Below, piece by piece: positions 23,663 through 34,231 of a DNA stretch of 63,335 bases. The first letter of the stretch is position 1; the number at the start of each line of letters is the position of its first letter. The translations under genes were made by a program, and so were the position numbers. The stretch is from an uncultured Clostridia bacterium (lineage in GTDB: Bacteria > Bacillota > Clostridia > Oscillospirales > Oscillospiraceae). The stretch spans positions 1 to 63,335 of the forward strand of contig CANBCW010000003.1 of NCBI GenBank assembly GCA_947367115.1. The letters run 5' to 3'. The notes under the pieces are model-generated. The model was given only the letters and a program-made list of their open reading frames with translations, did no database searches and was not told the origin of the DNA.

Positions 23663-26600
23663 GTTTTGCCCATTTACATGTACATACAGAATACAGCCTT
23701 CTTGACGGTGCTTGCCGTATCAGCGGCATTATGGATCGGGTGAAAGAGCTGGGGCAGACTGCCGTTGCCATCACCGATCACGGTGTCATGTATGGCTGCA
23801 TCGACTTTTACAAGGCTGCCAAGGCGGCGGGGGTCAAGCCCATCATCGGCTGCGAGGTCTACGTTGCCCGCCGACGGATGGAGGATCGCGTCCATGGTAT
23901 CGATAATGACCCTTACCATCTGGTTCTGCTATGCGAGAACCGTAAGGGCTACGAGAACCTGTGCCGGATGGTGTCCGAGGCTTTTATCAATGGGTTTTAC
24001 GGAAAGCCCAGAGTGGATCTGGAGCTTCTGGAAAAACACCATGAGGGTCTGATCGCACTGTCTGCTTGCCTAGCCGGTGCCATTCCGCAGTATCTGATGG
24101 ATGAGGACTATGCATCCGCCAAGGAATATGCCCTGAAGCTGTCGAACATCTTTGGTGAGGGGAACTTCTATCTGGAGCTGCAGGATCACGGCATTGAGGA
24201 GCAGCGGCCTGTTAATCAGGGCGTGATGCGCCTGGCCAGAGAGACTGGTCTGCCTCTGGTGGTGACCAATGATGCCCACTACCTTCGTAAAGAGGATGCC
24301 CGGATGCAGGATGTTTTGCTGTGCATCCAGACCGGCAAGACAGTGGACGACGAGAACCGCATGAAATTCCAGACAGAGGAATTTTACCTCAAGAGCGAGG
24401 AGGAGCTGCGTCAGCTTTTCCCCAATTGCGAGGAAGCCTTTGAAAATACGGCCAAAATTGCTGACCGCTGCAATCTGGAATTTACCTTCCATGAATATCA
24501 TCTTCCCTCTTTCCCGGTACCGGAGGGATACTCCAATGAGGAATACTTCCGCAAGCTGTGCTATGACGGTTTCAAGGAACGGTATCCTGACCAACCGGGG
24601 AACTATCTGGAGCGGCTGGAATACGAAATCGGCGTGATCAGCCGGATGGGGTATGTTAATTATTATTTGATCGTCTGGGATTTCATCCGCTATGCCAAGG
24701 AAAACGGCATTCCGGTGGGGCCGGGGCGTGGCTCCGGCGCGGCATCCATCGTTGCCTACTGTATGCATATTACGGAAGTGGATCCCATGCAATATTCGTT
24801 GATCTTTGAGCGGTTTCTGAACCCGGAACGGGTCAGTATGCCTGATTTTGATACGGATTTCTGTCAGGAACGCCGCCCTGAGGTCATTGAGTACGTCATG
24901 CGCAAGTATGGTTCTGACCATGTGGCGCAGATCGCCACCTTTGGTACTATGGCTGCACGGGGTGCCATCCGGGATGTGGGGCGTGCCCTGAATTTTACCT
25001 ATGCGGAAACCGATGTGGTAGCTAAACTGGTGCCCACTACGCTGCATATCACACTGAAAGATGCGCTGGAGGTCAGCCCAAAGCTCAAAGAAATGTACGA
25101 TACCGATGAGCGGGTCAAGATCCTCATCGACACCGCCATGAGTCTGGAGGGGATGCCGCGCAATACGTCCACCCATGCGGCAGGCGTGGTTATCACCGCA
25201 GACCCGGTGTATACCTATGTGCCCCTGTCCCGGAATGATGATACCATCGTGACCCAGTACACCATGACCACCATCGAGGAGCTGGGACTGCTCAAGATGG
25301 ATTTTCTGGGGCTGCGAAACCTGACAGTCATTGAGGACGCGGAGCGTGAGATCAGGAAAATTGCTCCTGATTTTGACATCGACAAAGTGCCGGATGACGA
25401 TCCTGAGACCTTCGCTATGCTGGCAGAGGGTAAGACCCAGGGCGTATTTCAGTTGGAAAGCGCCGGTATTACCGGTGTGTGCGTCAACATGCGGCCCACA
25501 TCCATTGAAGATATGACCGCTATCGTGGCACTGTACCGTCCGGGCCCTATGGATTCTATTCCGACTTTTATTGCGAACAAACTGGATCACCGGAAGATCC
25601 GCTACAAAACGCCCCTTTTGGAGCCAATCTTAAAGGTCACTTATGGCTGCATCGTTTATCAGGAACAGGTCATTGAGATCTTCCGCAGCCTGGGCGGCTA
25701 CACCATGGGGCAGGCGGACAATATCCGCCGTGCCATCTCCAAAAAGAAGATGAAGGTCATTGAGGCCGAGCGGAAGGTGTTTGTCTATGGTGACCCGGAG
25801 CAGGGCATCACCGGCTGTATCGGTCACGGTGTTCCCGAGGCGGTTGCCCAATCGATTTATGACGAGATCGTTGACTTTGCGAACTATGCGTTTAACAAGG
25901 CTCACGCGGTGTGCTATGCGGTGGTTTCCTACCAGACGGCATACCTGAAGTGCCACTATCCCCGGCAGTATATGGCGGCACTGATGACCTCTGTTCTGGA
26001 CTCCGCGACCAAGATCTCCGGCTATATTGCCGAATGTAAGGAACTGGATATTCCGGTTCTGCCTCCGGATATCAACCATTCCGGCGATCATTTCACCGTT
26101 GAAGGCAATGCGATTCGATTCGGCCTCGGAGCGGTGAAGAATGTGGGGCATGGCCTGATCCGCAGTGTGGCGGCGAAACGGAATGAGGGCGGCCCCTTTA
26201 GATCTCTGGAGGATTTCATTCAGCGAATGGGTGAGGGCGAGCTGAATAAGCGAGCCGTGGAAAACTTTATCAAGTGTGGCGCTATGGACTGCTTTGGCTA
26301 TCACCGCAGCGAGCTGCTGGCGGTGTATGACAGCATGATGGACAGCATTTCCGGCACCCGTAAGCATAATCTGGATGGTCAGATCGGCCTGTTCGGTATG
26401 CTGGAAGAAGAGGATCATGCTTCCGCTATTCCCATCCCCAAGATGCCCGAAATGAAAAAAGCAGATTTGATGGCCATGGAAAAGGAGACAACGGGCATCT
26501 ATATCTCAGGGCATCCTATGGATGATTACCGCCAGTACCTGCGAGGGACACATGTGATTCCAATGGCAGATCTGATGGGCGAGGAGAGCCGCTATCAGGA

Positions 26601-27120
26601 TGACCAGATCGTTTCGGTGGCGGGGATTGTCCAGTCCGTAAAGATGAAGACAACCCGGAATAATTCCATGATGGCCTACGTGACCGTAGAGGATGATACG
26701 GCATCCATTGAAATGCTGGCGTTTTCCAATGTGCTGACCCAGTTTGGCGGCTATCTGAAGGAGAATGTGGCGGTGGTCATTACCGGGCGGCTGTCTATCC
26801 GGGATGAAAAGGAACCACAGATCGTCATTAACCGCGCCAGACCCATTACAGATTTTTCGGAGGCTCCGGAAAATGTTATGCCGCCCCAGCCTGAGAAGCC
26901 CAAGATTCTCAGCGGGACGCTGTACCTGAAGCTGTCCGGCGAGAATGATCCCAGCTATCAGAAGGTTCGGGCTATCGTGAATATGTTCCCTGGTGACAGT
27001 CAGGTCAAGGTGTTCTTCGCGGATACCCGGAGGATGCGCGGCGCCTTGGCGGCGCTGGATACGCGTATGCTGGATGAACTGAAAAAAGTTCTGGGTGAGG
27101 CAAATGTTGTTCTGAAATAG
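23659..27120 (+). CDS. dnaE: DNA polymerase III alpha subunit DnaE
   Basis: The 1153-residue protein is a replicative polymerase of the DnaE type. It starts with a PHP domain (FAHLHVHTEYSLLDGA), has the catalytic Asp residues in PDFDTDF, the PGRGSGAAS loop, a helix-hairpin-helix region, and an OB-fold near residue 980 (VAGIVQSVKMKTT). Firmicutes usually have PolC in addition, not present here. It is translationally coupled to whiA. The length agrees with the family (about 1150-1170). Confidence 0.97.
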   Translation: MSFAHLHVHTEYSLLDGACRISGIMDRVKELGQTAVAITDHGVMYGCIDFYKAAKAAGVKPIIGCEVYVARRRMEDRVHGIDNDPYHLVLLCENRKGYENLCRMVSEAFINGFYGKPRVDLELLEKHHEGLIALSACLAGAIPQYLMDEDYASAKEYALKLSNIFGEGNFYLELQDHGIEEQRPVNQGVMRLARETGLPLVVTNDAHYLRKEDARMQDVLLCIQTGKTVDDENRMKFQTEEFYLKSEEELRQLFPNCEEAFENTAKIADRCNLEFTFHEYHLPSFPVPEGYSNEEYFRKLCYDGFKERYPDQPGNYLERLEYEIGVISRMGYVNYYLIVWDFIRYAKENGIPVGPGRGSGAASIVAYCMHITEVDPMQYSLIFERFLNPERVSMPDFDTDFCQERRPEVIEYVMRKYGSDHVAQIATFGTMAARGAIRDVGRALNFTYAETDVVAKLVPTTLHITLKDALEVSPKLKEMYDTDERVKILIDTAMSLEGMPRNTSTHAAGVVITADPVYTYVPLSRNDDTIVTQYTMTTIEELGLLKMDFLGLRNLTVIEDAEREIRKIAPDFDIDKVPDDDPETFAMLAEGKTQGVFQLESAGITGVCVNMRPTSIEDMTAIVALYRPGPMDSIPTFIANKLDHRKIRYKTPLLEPILKVTYGCIVYQEQVIEIFRSLGGYTMGQADNIRRAISKKKMKVIEAERKVFVYGDPEQGITGCIGHGVPEAVAQSIYDEIVDFANYAFNKAHAVCYAVVSYQTAYLKCHYPRQYMAALMTSVLDSATKISGYIAECKELDIPVLPPDINHSGDHFTVEGNAIRFGLGAVKNVGHGLIRSVAAKRNEGGPFRSLEDFIQRMGEGELNKRAVENFIKCGAMDCFGYHRSELLAVYDSMMDSISGTRKHNLDGQIGLFGMLEEEDHASAIPIPKMPEMKKADLMAMEKETTGIYISGHPMDDYRQYLRGTHVIPMADLMGEESRYQDDQIVSVAGIVQSVKMKTTRNNSMMAYVTVEDDTASIEMLAFSNVLTQFGGYLKENVAVVITGRLSIRDEKEPQIVINRARPITDFSEAPENVMPPQPEKPKILSGTLYLKLSGENDPSYQKVRAIVNMFPGDSQVKVFFADTRRMRGALAALDTRMLDELKKVLGEANVVLK

Positions 27121-27174
27121 CTTTCCTTTTGTTCTGGAACGTGCTATAATCAATCTTTGAGGGGGCGTGATACT

Positions 27175-28494
27175 GTGGGCGGAAAACTGAAAATTCTCAG
27201 TGCCGTGCTGGCGGTGCTGCTCTTGACCGGCTGCTCCATGCGAACGCTGGACGAGTTGTATCGCGTGCCGAAGCGCTCGGAAGAATATAATGATCTTCAG
27301 TCTGCCATAGACCGGCATATGGGCAACCGGGAATACTGTGCGCCATTGTCCGGGGAAAATCTGCAGACGGTGCAAATGGCGGATCTGGATGGCGATGGTA
27401 CACAGGAGTATCTGCTTTTTGCAAAGAGTACGTCGGATAAGCCCCTTCAGATTTTGATTTTCCGCTTAGAGGATGGGGAATATGTGCTGTCAGATACCAT
27501 CCAGAGTACCGGCTCAGCATTCGATGTTGTAGAATACGCCCGGATGGACGATAAGCCCGGCTATGAATTTATCGTTGGCCGCCAGATCAGCGACCAGGTA
27601 GCGCGGTCTGTTTCGGTGTACAGCTTCCAAGGCGGCAAGGCTGTGCAGCTTATGACGGCCAATTACACGAAATTCGTACCCTATGACATCAACGCCGATG
27701 GACGGAGCGAATTGATGGTGCTCCATCCCGGCGAGTCCGATGAGGCAAACGGCCTGGCGGAACTGTACTACTATGCGGGGGGAACGATGGAGCGCTCCAA
27801 CCAAGCCAGTATGTCTGAGTCAGCCGACCGGCTGAAGCGAATCGTAGCGGGAAAACTCCACGGCGGTCGGCCTGCTGTGTATGTAGCAAGCGCCGTAGGA
27901 GAAAGCGCCATCATCACGGATGTATTTGCTATGGTAGACGGCCACTTTACCAATGTCAGCTTCTCCAACGAGTCGGGCACCAGTGTTCAAACCCTTCGGA
28001 ATTACTATGTTTACGCTGACGATATCGATGATGACGGCGTGGTAGAGCTGCCGGATCTGATCAATATGCACTCGCCGATGGATGTAAACATTGCGACCAT
28101 GCAATACCTGATCCGCTGGTATGCCATGACGGCAACCGGTGATGAGGTTGAGAAAATATATACCTATCACAATTTTCAGGGCGGCTGGTACATGACGCTG
28201 GACAGCAGATGGGCATCTCGTGTGGCAGTACTGCAGCAGGGGAGTGCTTATGAATTTTATGTCTGGGATGAGGATTTTACTTCGGCACAGAAGCTGATGA
28301 GTGTGTATACGCTTACCGGCAGTGACCGGGAGGAACAAGCACTGCTGGACAACCGTTTCGTTTTGTTTAAGGGCGATACAGTTCTGTACGCAGCCAATTT
28401 GGATGTATCCTCAGCAGCCTATGGCATCACGCAGGATACACTGATCAAGAGCTTTCATCTGATCCATCAGGATTGGAAAACCGGAGAGACATAA
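27175..28494 (+). CDS. Lipoprotein with FG-GAP-like repeats
   Basis: The 439-residue protein has a lipobox (LLLTGC, about residues 15-20). Repeated calcium-type loops are visible, for example DLDGDGTQEY, DINADGRSEL and DIDDDGVVEL, in the style of FG-GAP/VCBS propeller blades. It is anchored outside the membrane. The GTG start at 27175 follows GAGGGGG; an in-frame TTG is 18 nt upstream. It sits 12 nt before a response regulator and sensor kinase, so it could be part of the same sensing unit; this is inferred from position alone. Confidence 0.75.
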   Translation: MGGKLKILSAVLAVLLLTGCSMRTLDELYRVPKRSEEYNDLQSAIDRHMGNREYCAPLSGENLQTVQMADLDGDGTQEYLLFAKSTSDKPLQILIFRLEDGEYVLSDTIQSTGSAFDVVEYARMDDKPGYEFIVGRQISDQVARSVSVYSFQGGKAVQLMTANYTKFVPYDINADGRSELMVLHPGESDEANGLAELYYYAGGTMERSNQASMSESADRLKRIVAGKLHGGRPAVYVASAVGESAIITDVFAMVDGHFTNVSFSNESGTSVQTLRNYYVYADDIDDDGVVELPDLINMHSPMDVNIATMQYLIRWYAMTATGDEVEKIYTYHNFQGGWYMTLDSRWASRVAVLQQGSAYEFYVWDEDFTSAQKLMSVYTLTGSDREEQALLDNRFVLFKGDTVLYAANLDVSSAAYGITQDTLIKSFHLIHQDWKTGET

Positions 28495-28506
28495 AGAGGT
28501 ATCGAT

Positions 28507-29193
28507 ATGAAAAAAGTATTGATCTTGGAAGATGAAGAAAATATCCGTTCCTTTGTGGTTATTAACCTCCAGCGGGCAGGTTATGTGACCGTGGAGGCCG
28601 GTACCGGCATGGAGGCACTGGACAAGCTTAAGGAAAACCCGGATATCGACGTGGCAGTGCTGGATATTATGCTGCCGGATATCGATGGCTTTGAGGTTTG
28701 CCGCCGCATTCGGGCGACAAATAAGCGCATGGGCATCATCATGCTCACGGCTCGGACTCAGGAAATGGATAAGGTCACCGGCCTGATGACCGGTGCGGAT
28801 GACTATGTAACCAAGCCCTTCTCTCCTGCGGAGCTGACCGCCCGGCTGGATGCCCTTGTGCGTCGTGTTCGCGGTGACAGTGTGGCAGTCAGTGAGCTGC
28901 TGAGCCAGGGGCCTTTCATTCTGAATACACGAAACCGGACGCTTGAGAAGTACGGCGAGCGGATCCGCTTGACGCAGGTGGAGTATTCCATTGTGAAGCT
29001 GTTCATGCAGAACCCCGGCCGGGCGCTGTCCCGGGAAGAAATTCTTGCTTCCGTATGGGGCAGGGAATATGAGGGGGAACTGAAAATTGTGGATGTGAAC
29101 ATCCGCCGTTTGCGGATCAAACTGGAGGATAACCCCAATATTCCTACTTATATTACCACTGTTTGGGGCTTTGGCTATAAGTGGGGGAGCTGA
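28507..29193 (+). CDS. OmpR/PhoB-type response regulator
   Basis: The 228-residue protein has a receiver domain with phosphoacceptor Asp53 (VLDIMLPD), the conserved EDE acidic pocket near residue 8 and VTKPF (Lys about 103), followed by a winged-helix DNA-binding domain ending GFGYKWGS. It would regulate genes in response to the adjacent sensor kinase. AAGAGG lies before the ATG. Confidence 0.95.
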   Translation: MKKVLILEDEENIRSFVVINLQRAGYVTVEAGTGMEALDKLKENPDIDVAVLDIMLPDIDGFEVCRRIRATNKRMGIIMLTARTQEMDKVTGLMTGADDYVTKPFSPAELTARLDALVRRVRGDSVAVSELLSQGPFILNTRNRTLEKYGERIRLTQVEYSIVKLFMQNPGRALSREEILASVWGREYEGELKIVDVNIRRLRIKLEDNPNIPTYITTVWGFGYKWGS

Positions 29194-29215
29194 AAATCGG
29201 AAAGAGGAAATGACT

Positions 29216-30625
29216 ATGCGCAAAGTCGGCGGCCTGAGCAGGCGCTGGTTCGTTAACATCGTAGGTGTGGTTTGTGTACTGGGGCTGCTTTGCGTCCTGG
29301 TGATCACGGCGGTCTTCGCGGCGTATTACTACAACAATCTGGAATCGGATATGCGCCGCCGTGCTGCGGAGACCACGGATTTTTTTGCCGATTATCTCAA
29401 CCAGAACTATAACGAATATTACCAGTCCTGTATTACGTATGCCCAAACATTTGAGGATCGCAACTCTCTGGAGCTGCAGTTCATTAATGCACAGGGACGT
29501 CTGGTTGTGTCCTCCTATGGCCACTGGGCGGGGGAATCGCCCACTACTACTGACATTTCTGATGCGGTAAGTACACGTGGAATCAGCAGCTTTACAGGAA
29601 ATGATCCGGCTACCGGCGAGCATATCATCGCGGTATCCAGCCCCATGATCTACAGCAACGGTGAAGTCATTGGCGTGCTGCGCTATGTGACCTCTACCCG
29701 GATCATGGATCAGCAGATCGTTCGTGTTGCTCTGTATTCTATTGCGGCATTTCTGGTAATTTTGGTAGCAATATTGCTCAGCGGCGATTATTTTATCCGC
29801 TCCATTCTGACACCGGTGGAGGAGATCACCCAAAAGGCAAAGAAAATTGCCAATGGCAGCTACGGCGTCCAGATTCAAACGAAGTATGATGATGAGATCG
29901 GGGAGCTGGCTCAGACCATCAACGAGATGTCTGTTAAGATCAACCAGAATGAGAAGATGCAGGCGGAATTCATCTCATCCCTTTCCCATGAGCTGCGGAC
30001 ACCTCTGACGGCAATCAACGGTTGGAGTGAAACGCTGCTGGCAGATCCTAATCTGGATCCTCAGACCCAGCGCGGCATGAAGATCATCCATCGTGAAACC
30101 AGACGCTTGACCGAAATGGTGATTGAATTGCTGGATTTTACCCGCATTCAGGACGGACGCTTTACACTGAACGTTGAGCAGACTGATATCCGCTCGGAGT
30201 TTGAGGATACAGTCTATATGTACGGCAGCCGTTTGGCACAGGACGGCATTTTGCTGGATCTGATTGACAATGACGATGATATCCCGGAAATTCCCTGTGA
30301 TCCCAAACGGATGCGGCAGGTATTCCTGAATATATTGGACAATGCCGCTAAGCATGGCGGCGAAGGGAAGCGAATCGAGGCATCCATGTGTCTGGAGGGG
30401 GCGGAGATTGTAGTCCGAATAAGGGATTTTGGCCCCGGTATTCCCGAAGATGAGCTGCCTCTGGTAAAAAGAAAGTTCTTCAAGGGCAGTTCAAAGGCTC
30501 GCGGCACCGGCATCGGTCTGGCGGTCTGCGATGAAATCGTGGGTTTCCATGGCGGTTCGCTGGATTTGGAGAATGCTCCCGGCGGCGGTACGCTGGTAAC
30601 GGTGCGCCTGCCGATTGCGCAATGA
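29216..30625 (+). CDS. Sensor histidine kinase
   Basis: The 469-residue kinase has a transmembrane helix (about residues 13-35), an extracytoplasmic domain of about 130 residues, a second helix (about 175-195), a HAMP domain, the dimerisation helix with SSLSHELRTPL, and an ATPase domain with DNAAKHGG, FGPGIP and GTGIGLAV. The ATG at 29216 has AGAGG at 8 nt; an ATG two codons earlier is too close. Together with the preceding response regulator it forms a typical PhoR-like pair. The signal is unknown. Confidence 0.94.
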   Translation: MRKVGGLSRRWFVNIVGVVCVLGLLCVLVITAVFAAYYYNNLESDMRRRAAETTDFFADYLNQNYNEYYQSCITYAQTFEDRNSLELQFINAQGRLVVSSYGHWAGESPTTTDISDAVSTRGISSFTGNDPATGEHIIAVSSPMIYSNGEVIGVLRYVTSTRIMDQQIVRVALYSIAAFLVILVAILLSGDYFIRSILTPVEEITQKAKKIANGSYGVQIQTKYDDEIGELAQTINEMSVKINQNEKMQAEFISSLSHELRTPLTAINGWSETLLADPNLDPQTQRGMKIIHRETRRLTEMVIELLDFTRIQDGRFTLNVEQTDIRSEFEDTVYMYGSRLAQDGILLDLIDNDDDIPEIPCDPKRMRQVFLNILDNAAKHGGEGKRIEASMCLEGAEIVVRIRDFGPGIPEDELPLVKRKFFKGSSKARGTGIGLAVCDEIVGFHGGSLDLENAPGGGTLVTVRLPIAQ

Positions 30626-30637
30626 GAAAGGATCAGT

Positions 30638-31639
30638 ATGGCAAAGACAAAGAATGAACCCTGTTGTGAAAAATTTAAAACAATGATCGGCGGACAGGCG
30701 CTGATCGAAGGAATCATGATGCGCGGCCCGGAGAAGGACGCAATCGTGGTGCGAACAAAAGATGGCCTGAAGCTGGAGGTTAAGCCGAGGAAGATCCACA
30801 AGAAAGGCTCTTTCGCCACCTGGCCACTGGTTCGGGGTGCGGTTGGTTTTTTCGACTCTCAGGTTACCGGCGTAAAGGCACTGATGCAGTCCGCTGATCT
30901 GGCTCCGGAAGAGATGCAGGAAGAACCGTCCAAGTTCGACAAGTGGCTGGAAGAAAAGCTGGGCAATGAAAAGTTCCAGAAGGTCGTTCTGGGCATCGCC
31001 GTAGCACTGGGTCTGGGCATGTCCATTGCGCTGTTTTTCCTTTTGCCAATGATCGTTGGCAGCTTTTTTGACCGGTGGATCGAAAGCGCATTGCTCCTCA
31101 ATCTGGTAGAAGGCCTGATTCGAATGGTCATTTTTGGCGGCTATATGCTGCTGGTTTCCCGCATGAGTGAGATGCGTCGGGTATTCTCTTACCATGGCGC
31201 GGAGCATAAGACCATCCGGTGCTACGAGGCAGGTCTGCCCCTGACGGTTGAAAATGTGCAAAAAATGACCCGGCTGCATCCTCGCTGCGGTACAAGCTTC
31301 TTGCTGGTGGTTATGCTTCTGTCCATCTTGGTGTTCTCCATTGCGTCTTCCGCACTGCTGGCTGTTGTGCCGGCTCTGGAAGCGATGCAGGGAACCGTGG
31401 GCTACCGGATCATTATGATCGCGTTCAAACTGCTCTTACTGCCGTTGGTGGTGGCGATTGCATATGAGATCAACCGGCTGGTGGGGCGGCATGATAATTG
31501 GTTCACCCGCATCCTGACCGCTCCCGGTATGTGGATGCAGAACTTCACCACGAATGAGCCCGATGACTCTATGATCGAGGTGGGCATTGCCGCCGTGGTG
31601 GCTGTGCTGCCGGAGAAAGAGGGGACAGATCGGTGGTAA
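30638..31639 (+). CDS. DUF1385 membrane protein
   Basis: This 333-residue integral membrane protein has the DUF1385 features: MIGGQALIEGIMMRG near the start, a W-P-L-V-R-G segment, and YHGAEHKTI (about residue 186) followed by HPRCGTSFL. Four or more transmembrane helices are present. The function is unknown; it commonly precedes prmC and prfA in Clostridia. Here the stop overlaps the prmC start by 7 nt. Confidence 0.92.
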   Translation: MAKTKNEPCCEKFKTMIGGQALIEGIMMRGPEKDAIVVRTKDGLKLEVKPRKIHKKGSFATWPLVRGAVGFFDSQVTGVKALMQSADLAPEEMQEEPSKFDKWLEEKLGNEKFQKVVLGIAVALGLGMSIALFFLLPMIVGSFFDRWIESALLLNLVEGLIRMVIFGGYMLLVSRMSEMRRVFSYHGAEHKTIRCYEAGLPLTVENVQKMTRLHPRCGTSFLLVVMLLSILVFSIASSALLAVVPALEAMQGTVGYRIIMIAFKLLLLPLVVAIAYEINRLVGRHDNWFTRILTAPGMWMQNFTTNEPDDSMIEVGIAAVVAVLPEKEGTDRW

Positions 31640-32508
31640 AGAAATTTTCTCAGCTATATCTGGAAGCCCGCCGGGCTTTTATGGAAATGGAAGATCAGCA
31701 GACCGCGAGCCTGTTGGCACGGAATTTGCTGTGCTACGTTTCAGGTAAGAGTCAGGAGCAGATTGTTGCTGACCGTGAAAAGTATGCCTGTGAAGCGGTG
31801 TGCGAAGCGATGGAGTCCTCGGTTCAGCGGATCTTGGCAGGGGAGCCTCTGGCCTATGTGCTGGGGGAATGGGAGTTCTATGGCATGACCCTGTATGTAG
31901 ACTCCAATGTGCTGATTCCCAGAGATGATACCTGTGCTGTGGCAGCCCTTGCTATCAAAAAGGGGCTGTTTCTGGATCAGGATCCCCGGATTTTGGATCT
32001 TTGCACCGGTTCCGGGTGCATCGGCTTGGCGGTTGCGAACCGTGTCAAGGATGCGAAGGTGACGCTGGCGGATATCTCGCGTGATGCGTTGGCGGTAGCT
32101 AAGAAAAATATCGCCCGGCAAAAGCTGGCTGGACGTGTTTCCTGCGTTCAGGCAGACGCATTGGCTCCGGCTGCTTCATTCCTTGGGAAATTCGACTTGA
32201 TCGTATCCAATCCTCCCTATGTGACTACAAAGGAGATGGAGGAGCTTCCGGAGAGTGTGAAGGATTATGAGCCGCATTTGGCGCTGCATGGCGGTGCGGA
32301 TGGCTTGGATTTCTACCGCGCCATTGTTAAAAACTACACGCAGGCGCTGAAACCCGGCGGATATATCTGCTTCGAGTTTGGCATGGGGCAGGGTGATGAT
32401 GTGTGCCGCATCCTGGAGAGAAATGGGTATACCATTCTGGAACGTTCCAGAGACTATAACGACAGAGAACGGGCGGTTCTCGCCCAATACGGCAGGAAGG
32501 AAGTATAA
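31633..32508 (+). CDS. prmC: Release factor glutamine methyltransferase
   Basis: PrmC methylates the Gln of the GGQ motif of release factors. The 291-residue protein has an N-terminal helical domain, a SAM motif ([14 protein letters not shown]) and the catalytic NPPY (VSNPPYVTT). The start is GTG at 31633, overlapping DUF1385; recA follows after 2 nt. prfA itself is not adjacent, which differs from the frequent prfA-prmC pairing. Confidence 0.95.
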   Translation: MVKKFSQLYLEARRAFMEMEDQQTASLLARNLLCYVSGKSQEQIVADREKYACEAVCEAMESSVQRILAGEPLAYVLGEWEFYGMTLYVDSNVLIPRDDTCAVAALAIKKGLFLDQDPRILDLCTGSGCIGLAVANRVKDAKVTLADISRDALAVAKKNIARQKLAGRVSCVQADALAPAASFLGKFDLIVSNPPYVTTKEMEELPESVKDYEPHLALHGGADGLDFYRAIVKNYTQALKPGGYICFEFGMGQGDDVCRILERNGYTILERSRDYNDRERAVLAQYGRKEV

Positions 32509-32510
32509 AA

Positions 32511-33617
32511 ATGGCGACAAAAAAGACAACTTATGAAGCACCTACTCCCGCGTCTGATAAGAAGAAAGCATTGCAGACTGCCCTGGCTCAGATCGACAAG
32601 AGCTTCGGCAAGGGTACGGTTATGCGTCTGGGCGACCGCCCTGAAATGAATGTGGAGGCTATTCCCACCGGCTCTCTGGCGCTGGATGCTGCGCTGGGCA
32701 TCGGCGGTGTGCCAAAGGGCAGAATCATCGAAATCTACGGCCCCGAGTCCTCAGGTAAGACGACGCTGGCGCTGCACATTCTGGCAGAGGCGCAGAAGCG
32801 CGGCGGCGAAGTGGCCTTCGTAGATGCGGAACACGCACTGGATCCTGTATACGCTGCCGCGCTGGGCGTGGATACGGACAACCTGCTGGTTTCCCAACCG
32901 GACACCGGTGAGCAGGCACTGGAAATCACGGATGCACTGGTGCGTTCCGGCGCTGTGGACGCGGTTGTTGTGGACTCCGTTGCCGCTCTGACGCCTCGTG
33001 CGGAGATCGAGGGCGAGATGGGCGATACGTTCGTTGGTCTGCAGGCCCGGCTCATGTCTCAGGCTCTGCGTAAGCTGGCCGGCACCATTGCTAAGACAAA
33101 CTGCGTCGTCATCTTTATCAATCAGCTTCGGATGAAGATCGGTGTCATGTACGGTAACCCGGAGACTACCACCGGCGGCAATGCCTTGAAGTTCTATTCC
33201 TCTGTCCGATTGGATGTCCGCCGTACAGAGTCCATTAAGGAAGGCGGTAATGTCATCGGCAACAAGACTCGCGTCAAGGTGGTCAAGAACAAGGTAGCGC
33301 CTCCTTTCCGGGAAGCCTATTTCGACATTTATTACGGTCAGGGCATCAGCAAATGGGGGGAATTGGTTGATCTTGCTGTGCAGCTGGACATTGTTCAGAA
33401 GAGCGGCAGTTGGTTCTCCATGGGCGATGAGCGCATCGGTCAGGGAAAGGACAGCGTCAAGGCCTATTTGCAGGCCAATCCCGATGTTGCGGAGCGCGTG
33501 GAAGCGCAGGTGCGGGAGAATATGTTCAAGATCATGGGCGCTGAGCCTAAGGCTCCCGCTAAGGCTGCTGAGCGTCCTGTTGCCGTAAGTGCTGACGATT
33601 TCAGCGATGAGGATTGA
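32511..33617 (+). CDS. recA: Recombinase RecA
   Basis: RecA forms filaments on single-stranded DNA, drives strand exchange and triggers SOS cleavage. The 368-residue protein has Walker [10 protein letters not shown], the Walker B strand VVVDSVAAL, the L1/L2 regions ([25 protein letters not shown]) and an acidic C-terminus (DDFSDED). An AGGAAG site precedes the ATG. No clear SOS box was found close to its start, and it is preceded by prmC at 2 nt, so it may be partly co-transcribed. Confidence 0.98.
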   Translation: MATKKTTYEAPTPASDKKKALQTALAQIDKSFGKGTVMRLGDRPEMNVEAIPTGSLALDAALGIGGVPKGRIIEIYGPESSGKTTLALHILAEAQKRGGEVAFVDAEHALDPVYAAALGVDTDNLLVSQPDTGEQALEITDALVRSGAVDAVVVDSVAALTPRAEIEGEMGDTFVGLQARLMSQALRKLAGTIAKTNCVVIFINQLRMKIGVMYGNPETTTGGNALKFYSSVRLDVRRTESIKEGGNVIGNKTRVKVVKNKVAPPFREAYFDIYYGQGISKWGELVDLAVQLDIVQKSGSWFSMGDERIGQGKDSVKAYLQANPDVAERVEAQVRENMFKIMGAEPKAPAKAAERPVAVSADDFSDED

Positions 33618-34230
33618 GCATTTATCTGCCAAGCCTGACCGGGCAGGGAGATACCTTGTCCGGTTTGAAAACGGCAGCACCATGCGCCTGTACCGGCAAA
33701 CGGTGGAGGATTTTTCCCTTTATACTGGCCTTGAACTGGAGGATGCACAGATAGCCCAGCTGCGGACTGCCGCCGGGCAGATGTCTGCCAAGATGCGTGC
33801 GGTTCGAATTGTGGCTGCTTCCAATGTGTCGAAAGACGATCTTCAGCAGCGGTTGATCCGAAAGGGGGAGGATCCGCAGCAGGCTGCTGATGCGGTAGCG
33901 TGGATGGAGGATCTGAAACTGGTGGATGACCGTGAGACCGCCGCGCAAATCGTCAACCGCTGCGCCGCAAAGGGCTACGGATTGGCGCGTGCCAAACAGG
34001 CACTGTATGAGAAGCGGATCCCCAAGGAGTATTGGGCGGAGGCATTGGAGGATTATCCTGACCAGATGGATGGAATTGTTGAATTCCTGCGTTCCCGATT
34101 GAAGGAAAATGCCGATGAACGGGAGCGCAAACGGTCTGTGGATGCTCTGCTGCGCCGGGGGCACAGCTATGGCAGCATTCGTCAGGCGCTGCGTCAGTTA
34201 GATTTAGAAGATGAATTCCCGGAGGAATAA
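33607..34230 (+). CDS. recX: RecA modulator RecX
   Basis: RecX binds within the RecA filament and limits or tunes its activity. The 207-residue protein contains the helical repeats of the family, including [16 protein letters not shown] and [15 protein letters not shown]. The ATG at 33607 overlaps the end of recA by 11 nt; an alternative GTG is 18 nt upstream. rimO follows with one base between. Confidence 0.9.
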   Translation: MRIEHLSAKPDRAGRYLVRFENGSTMRLYRQTVEDFSLYTGLELEDAQIAQLRTAAGQMSAKMRAVRIVAASNVSKDDLQQRLIRKGEDPQQAADAVAWMEDLKLVDDRETAAQIVNRCAAKGYGLARAKQALYEKRIPKEYWAEALEDYPDQMDGIVEFLRSRLKENADERERKRSVDALLRRGHSYGSIRQALRQLDLEDEFPEE

Positions 34231-34231
34231 A

